From Flavobacteriales bacterium CG_4_9_14_3_um_filter_32_8 (GTDB lineage Bacteria; Bacteroidota; Bacteroidia; Flavobacteriales_E; Vicingaceae): 16,982 nucleotides of DNA. Positions 15,839 to 16,982 of the stretch are shown here, piece after piece (position 1 is the stretch's first letter; each line of letters begins with the position of its first letter). Location: NCBI GenBank assembly GCA_002790175.1, contig PFUQ01000044.1, positions 608-17,589 on the forward strand. The letters are read 5' to 3'. The notes beneath the pieces were generated by a model that was not told the DNA's origin, made no database searches, and worked only from the letters and a program-made list of their open reading frames with translations. Both the position numbers and the translations under genes were made by a program.

Positions 15839-15972
15839 TCTGATACAAAACCGCTAACAAAAGAGTGATAACGAATTTTGTTTGCTGGTTTGGTTAATAC
15901 CGACAGACCAACAATTTTAAAATAAAAAAAAGTGAATTATTTTAAATATCTTGTTAGCGGTTCGGTATGAGA
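15839..15972. repeat. 134-bp element with 24-bp imperfect inverted ends
   Basis: Left end TCTGATAC (15839-15846) plus AACCGCTAACAA (15849-15860) is mirrored by TTGTTAGCGGTT (15951-15962) plus GTATGAGA (15965-15972). The 12-base parts match perfectly and the 8-base parts match at 7 of 8 positions. A weaker inner fold surrounds TGCTGGTTT and AGACCAACA. No reading frame is evident inside. It may be a small non-autonomous mobile element or a recombination site; it occupies most of the first half of the 297-base gap after the GNAT gene. Confidence 0.7.
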
Positions 15973-16060
15973 CTCTTCAATATTTTGTCTTGAAAAAAAT
16001 AGGTTGAGTTGGAGCGATTAAGCGAAAACGAAATGTATTTTTTGAAAAGCTAAACGGATA

Positions 16061-16115
16061 GTGCGTTAGCACGTAATATTTGCCAACGACATAGGCGTGT
16101 GTTAGCGGCTGGCAA
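16061..16115. repeat. Second palindromic element at the toxin 3' end
   Basis: A GTGC/GCAC hairpin (16061-16072) is followed by TTGCCA (16080-16085), mirrored as TGGCAA (16110-16115). The 9-mer TGTTAGCGG at 16100-16108 is the same as at 15952-15960 and inverse at 15851-15859. The toxin stop codon (16102-16104 on this strand) lies inside that 9-mer. Nothing else is recognised between 15973 and 16060. Confidence 0.55.
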
Positions 16116-16527
16116 TTAGTGTTTTTAGATAATTTTCAGGAGTTAGAATACCCAATGAACTGTTTTTAAAATCTTTAATATTCCGAGTTATAATTAAATC
16201 AATTTCTCTAGATATTTCGGCAGAAAAGTTTTGAAGAGCATCCTCGAAGTCTTTAAAACTAGAGTTTAAAGCTTTTATAATTATTGTTTTGTCTGTTGTC
16301 AAAATTTCGGTTATAGATGTAAGTTGGACTAATTTTGCGATAACTTTTTCGTGAGTAGCTGTTTGTCTTAGTAAATAATATACGTTACTAATAATAACAG
16401 AAGTTATGAATCCAGTTATTTCATTAGATTCACATAAAGCTAAAATCTGAGCCGCATTATCAGAAAATGGTTTTCGGTCAAAAAAGAAATCTAGAATAAC
16501 ATCTGTATCAATTAGTACTTTTTGCAT
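16102..16527 (-). CDS. PIN-domain toxin (VapC-like)
   Basis: The 141-residue protein is a single PIN domain, a Mg-dependent ribonuclease fold used by VapC-type toxins. It shows D7 in LIDTDVILD, the central acidic cluster FKDFEDALQN (D93, E95, D96) and the last strand DLIITRNIKDF (D110, N116, D119). The position often held by Glu in the second motif reads ISNVYYLL, with Asn48; many members of this PIN subgroup also vary there. The start codon overlaps the end of the antitoxin gene by 20 bases, the usual translational coupling in such modules. In a type II system it would cut RNA unless bound by the antitoxin. The last codons and stop (IASR then TAA) fall within a repeated palindromic motif. 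Confidence 0.85.
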   Translation of the reverse strand: MQKVLIDTDVILDFFFDRKPFSDNAAQILALCESNEITGFITSVIISNVYYLLRQTATHEKVIAKLVQLTSITEILTTDKTIIIKALNSSFKDFEDALQNFSAEISREIDLIITRNIKDFKNSSLGILTPENYLKTLIASR

Positions 16528-16777
16528 TTCTCGTATATTTTTCAGTTAAACTCTTAGATAGCTCTTTCTTGTAATCAAAATTTTGAGGAGCTTTGAAAGA
16601 TCCCTTAAGTGATTTTACGATAGGCGTCAGTTCAATGTTTTCTGCATTATCATCTCTCGTAATAGCTTTTAAATAATTTTCAATGATGTCTGACAAACTT
16701 CGTCCCTTATTGTTAGCATATTTCTTTGCTTTTTCAATAATTGTTTGTTCAATTGTAAGTGTTAGTTTTGTATTCAT
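16508..16777 (-). CDS. Antitoxin, ribbon-helix-helix type (DUF6364-like)
   Basis: The 89-residue protein begins with a short beta strand and two helices (TKLTLTIEQTIIEKAKKYANNKGRSLSDIIENYL, residues 3-37), the ribbon-helix-helix layout of DNA-binding antitoxins. A disordered, charged C-terminal half then follows and would wrap the toxin. It resembles the DUF6364 antitoxins found with PIN toxins in Bacteroidota. It is the first gene of the pair on the minus strand, overlaps the toxin start by 20 bases, and has a well-formed promoter with paired operator-like sites just upstream, fitting autoregulation. ATG at 16775-16777 gives a leader of about 27 bases. Confidence 0.82.
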   Translation of the reverse strand: MNTKLTLTIEQTIIEKAKKYANNKGRSLSDIIENYLKAITRDDNAENIELTPIVKSLKGSFKAPQNFDYKKELSKSLTEKYTRNAKSTN

Positions 16778-16802
16778 ATGAGTTTTGTTATTAAATTGTT
16801 TT

Positions 16803-16836
16803 TACACGTGCAAATATAATAGTAATTACACGTGTA
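16803..16836. promoter_or_regulatory. Two TACACGTG operator-like sites of the toxin-antitoxin module
   Basis: TACACGTG occurs at 16803-16810 and again at 16827-16834, 24 bases apart; the second is part of the perfect palindrome TACACGTGTA (16827-16836). One copy lies between the -33 and -7 boxes and the other at the expected start of transcription. A repeated short site bracketing the -7 box is what a ribbon-helix-helix antitoxin would use for self-repression. Confidence 0.65.
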
Positions 16837-16842
16837 CGCAAA
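16811..16842 (-). promoter_or_regulatory. Promoter of the toxin-antitoxin operon
   Basis: Read on the minus strand, TTTG (16842-16839), 20 bases and TATATTTG (16818-16811) match the Bacteroidota consensus TTTG/TAnnTTTG exactly. The antitoxin start codon is 33 bases past the -7 box. This is the best promoter in the window. Confidence 0.75.
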
Positions 16843-16901
16843 TTTTAAGCGTTAAATATGCATCATCTTTTTTCTTTCTTTTGCTTGCCTAACGGGATTC
16901 G

Positions 16902-16982
16902 AATTTGTGAAGTACAAATTTGTATTTCTCAAATTTGATGTTATCGGCTGTCCCGCAGGGCAGACGATATACTTCACAAATT
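16902..16982. repeat. 81-bp foldback element at the window edge
   Basis: AATTTGTGAAGTA (16902-16914) and TACTTCACAAATT (16970-16982) are exact inverted copies. An inner stem TATCG/CGATA and CTGTCC/GGGCAG (16942-16969, loop CGCA) forms a second tier, and about 27 unpaired bases sit on the left side only. It may extend past the window end. No gene is seen from 16843 to 16982. Confidence 0.65.

Noticed and set aside
15839..16115. Palindromes considered as true integron attC sites.
   Set aside because: GTTAGCG does not satisfy the GTTRRRY core and CGCTAAC does not satisfy RYYYAAC; no integrase is present in the window.

Overview
The window comes from a member of the Bacteroidota, most likely a low-GC Flavobacteriales-type organism. 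Supporting signs are the AT-rich sequence, promoter-like TAnnTTTG boxes close upstream of several starts, weak or absent Shine-Dalgarno sequences, and gene families typical of this phylum (OstA-like LPS-transport protein, PorV/PorQ-like barrel, TPR/coiled-coil signalling protein). A RelA/SpoT, Fur-like and PurA gene order is also familiar from this group. All genes lie on the plus strand except a toxin-antitoxin pair at the right end.

Left part (1-7797) is core-like. A PaaI-type hotdog thioesterase and a PaaJ/PcaF 3-oxoadipyl-CoA thiolase are followed 15 bp later by a long RelA/SpoT (p)ppGpp synthetase/hydrolase. After a probable promoter comes a tight trio: Fur-family regulator, STAS protein, adenylosuccinate synthetase (PurA). 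PurA is a known ppGpp-sensitive enzyme, so stringent control and AMP synthesis sit side by side. An OstA/LptA-like exported protein follows, with a REP-like double palindrome lodged in its 5' end.

Middle part (7798-10928) is accessory in character. An AAA/DUF4143 ATPase is preceded by palindromes spaced exactly 32 bp apart. Then comes PaaY, a third phenylacetate-pathway gene. A 1.1-kb gene graveyard follows, with heptad repeats, a C-terminal and then an N-terminal remnant of TPR signalling genes in the wrong order, and another foldback element.

Right part (10929-16982): a PorV/PorQ-like outer-membrane barrel is coupled to a large exported protein with an N-terminal helix-hairpin-helix region. 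Next are a PurD-like ATP-grasp enzyme of unknown substrate and a GNAT acetyltransferase, probably one operon. The end holds three palindromic elements around a PIN-toxin/RHH-antitoxin module. Its promoter matches the Bacteroidota consensus and carries two ACACGTG operator-like sites.

The least explained signals are the 32-bp phased palindromes, the ATP-grasp/GNAT pair, the exported HHH-barrel pair, and the cassette-like palindromes around the toxin-antitoxin genes. No CRISPR array, rRNA, tRNA, transposase or prophage gene was seen.
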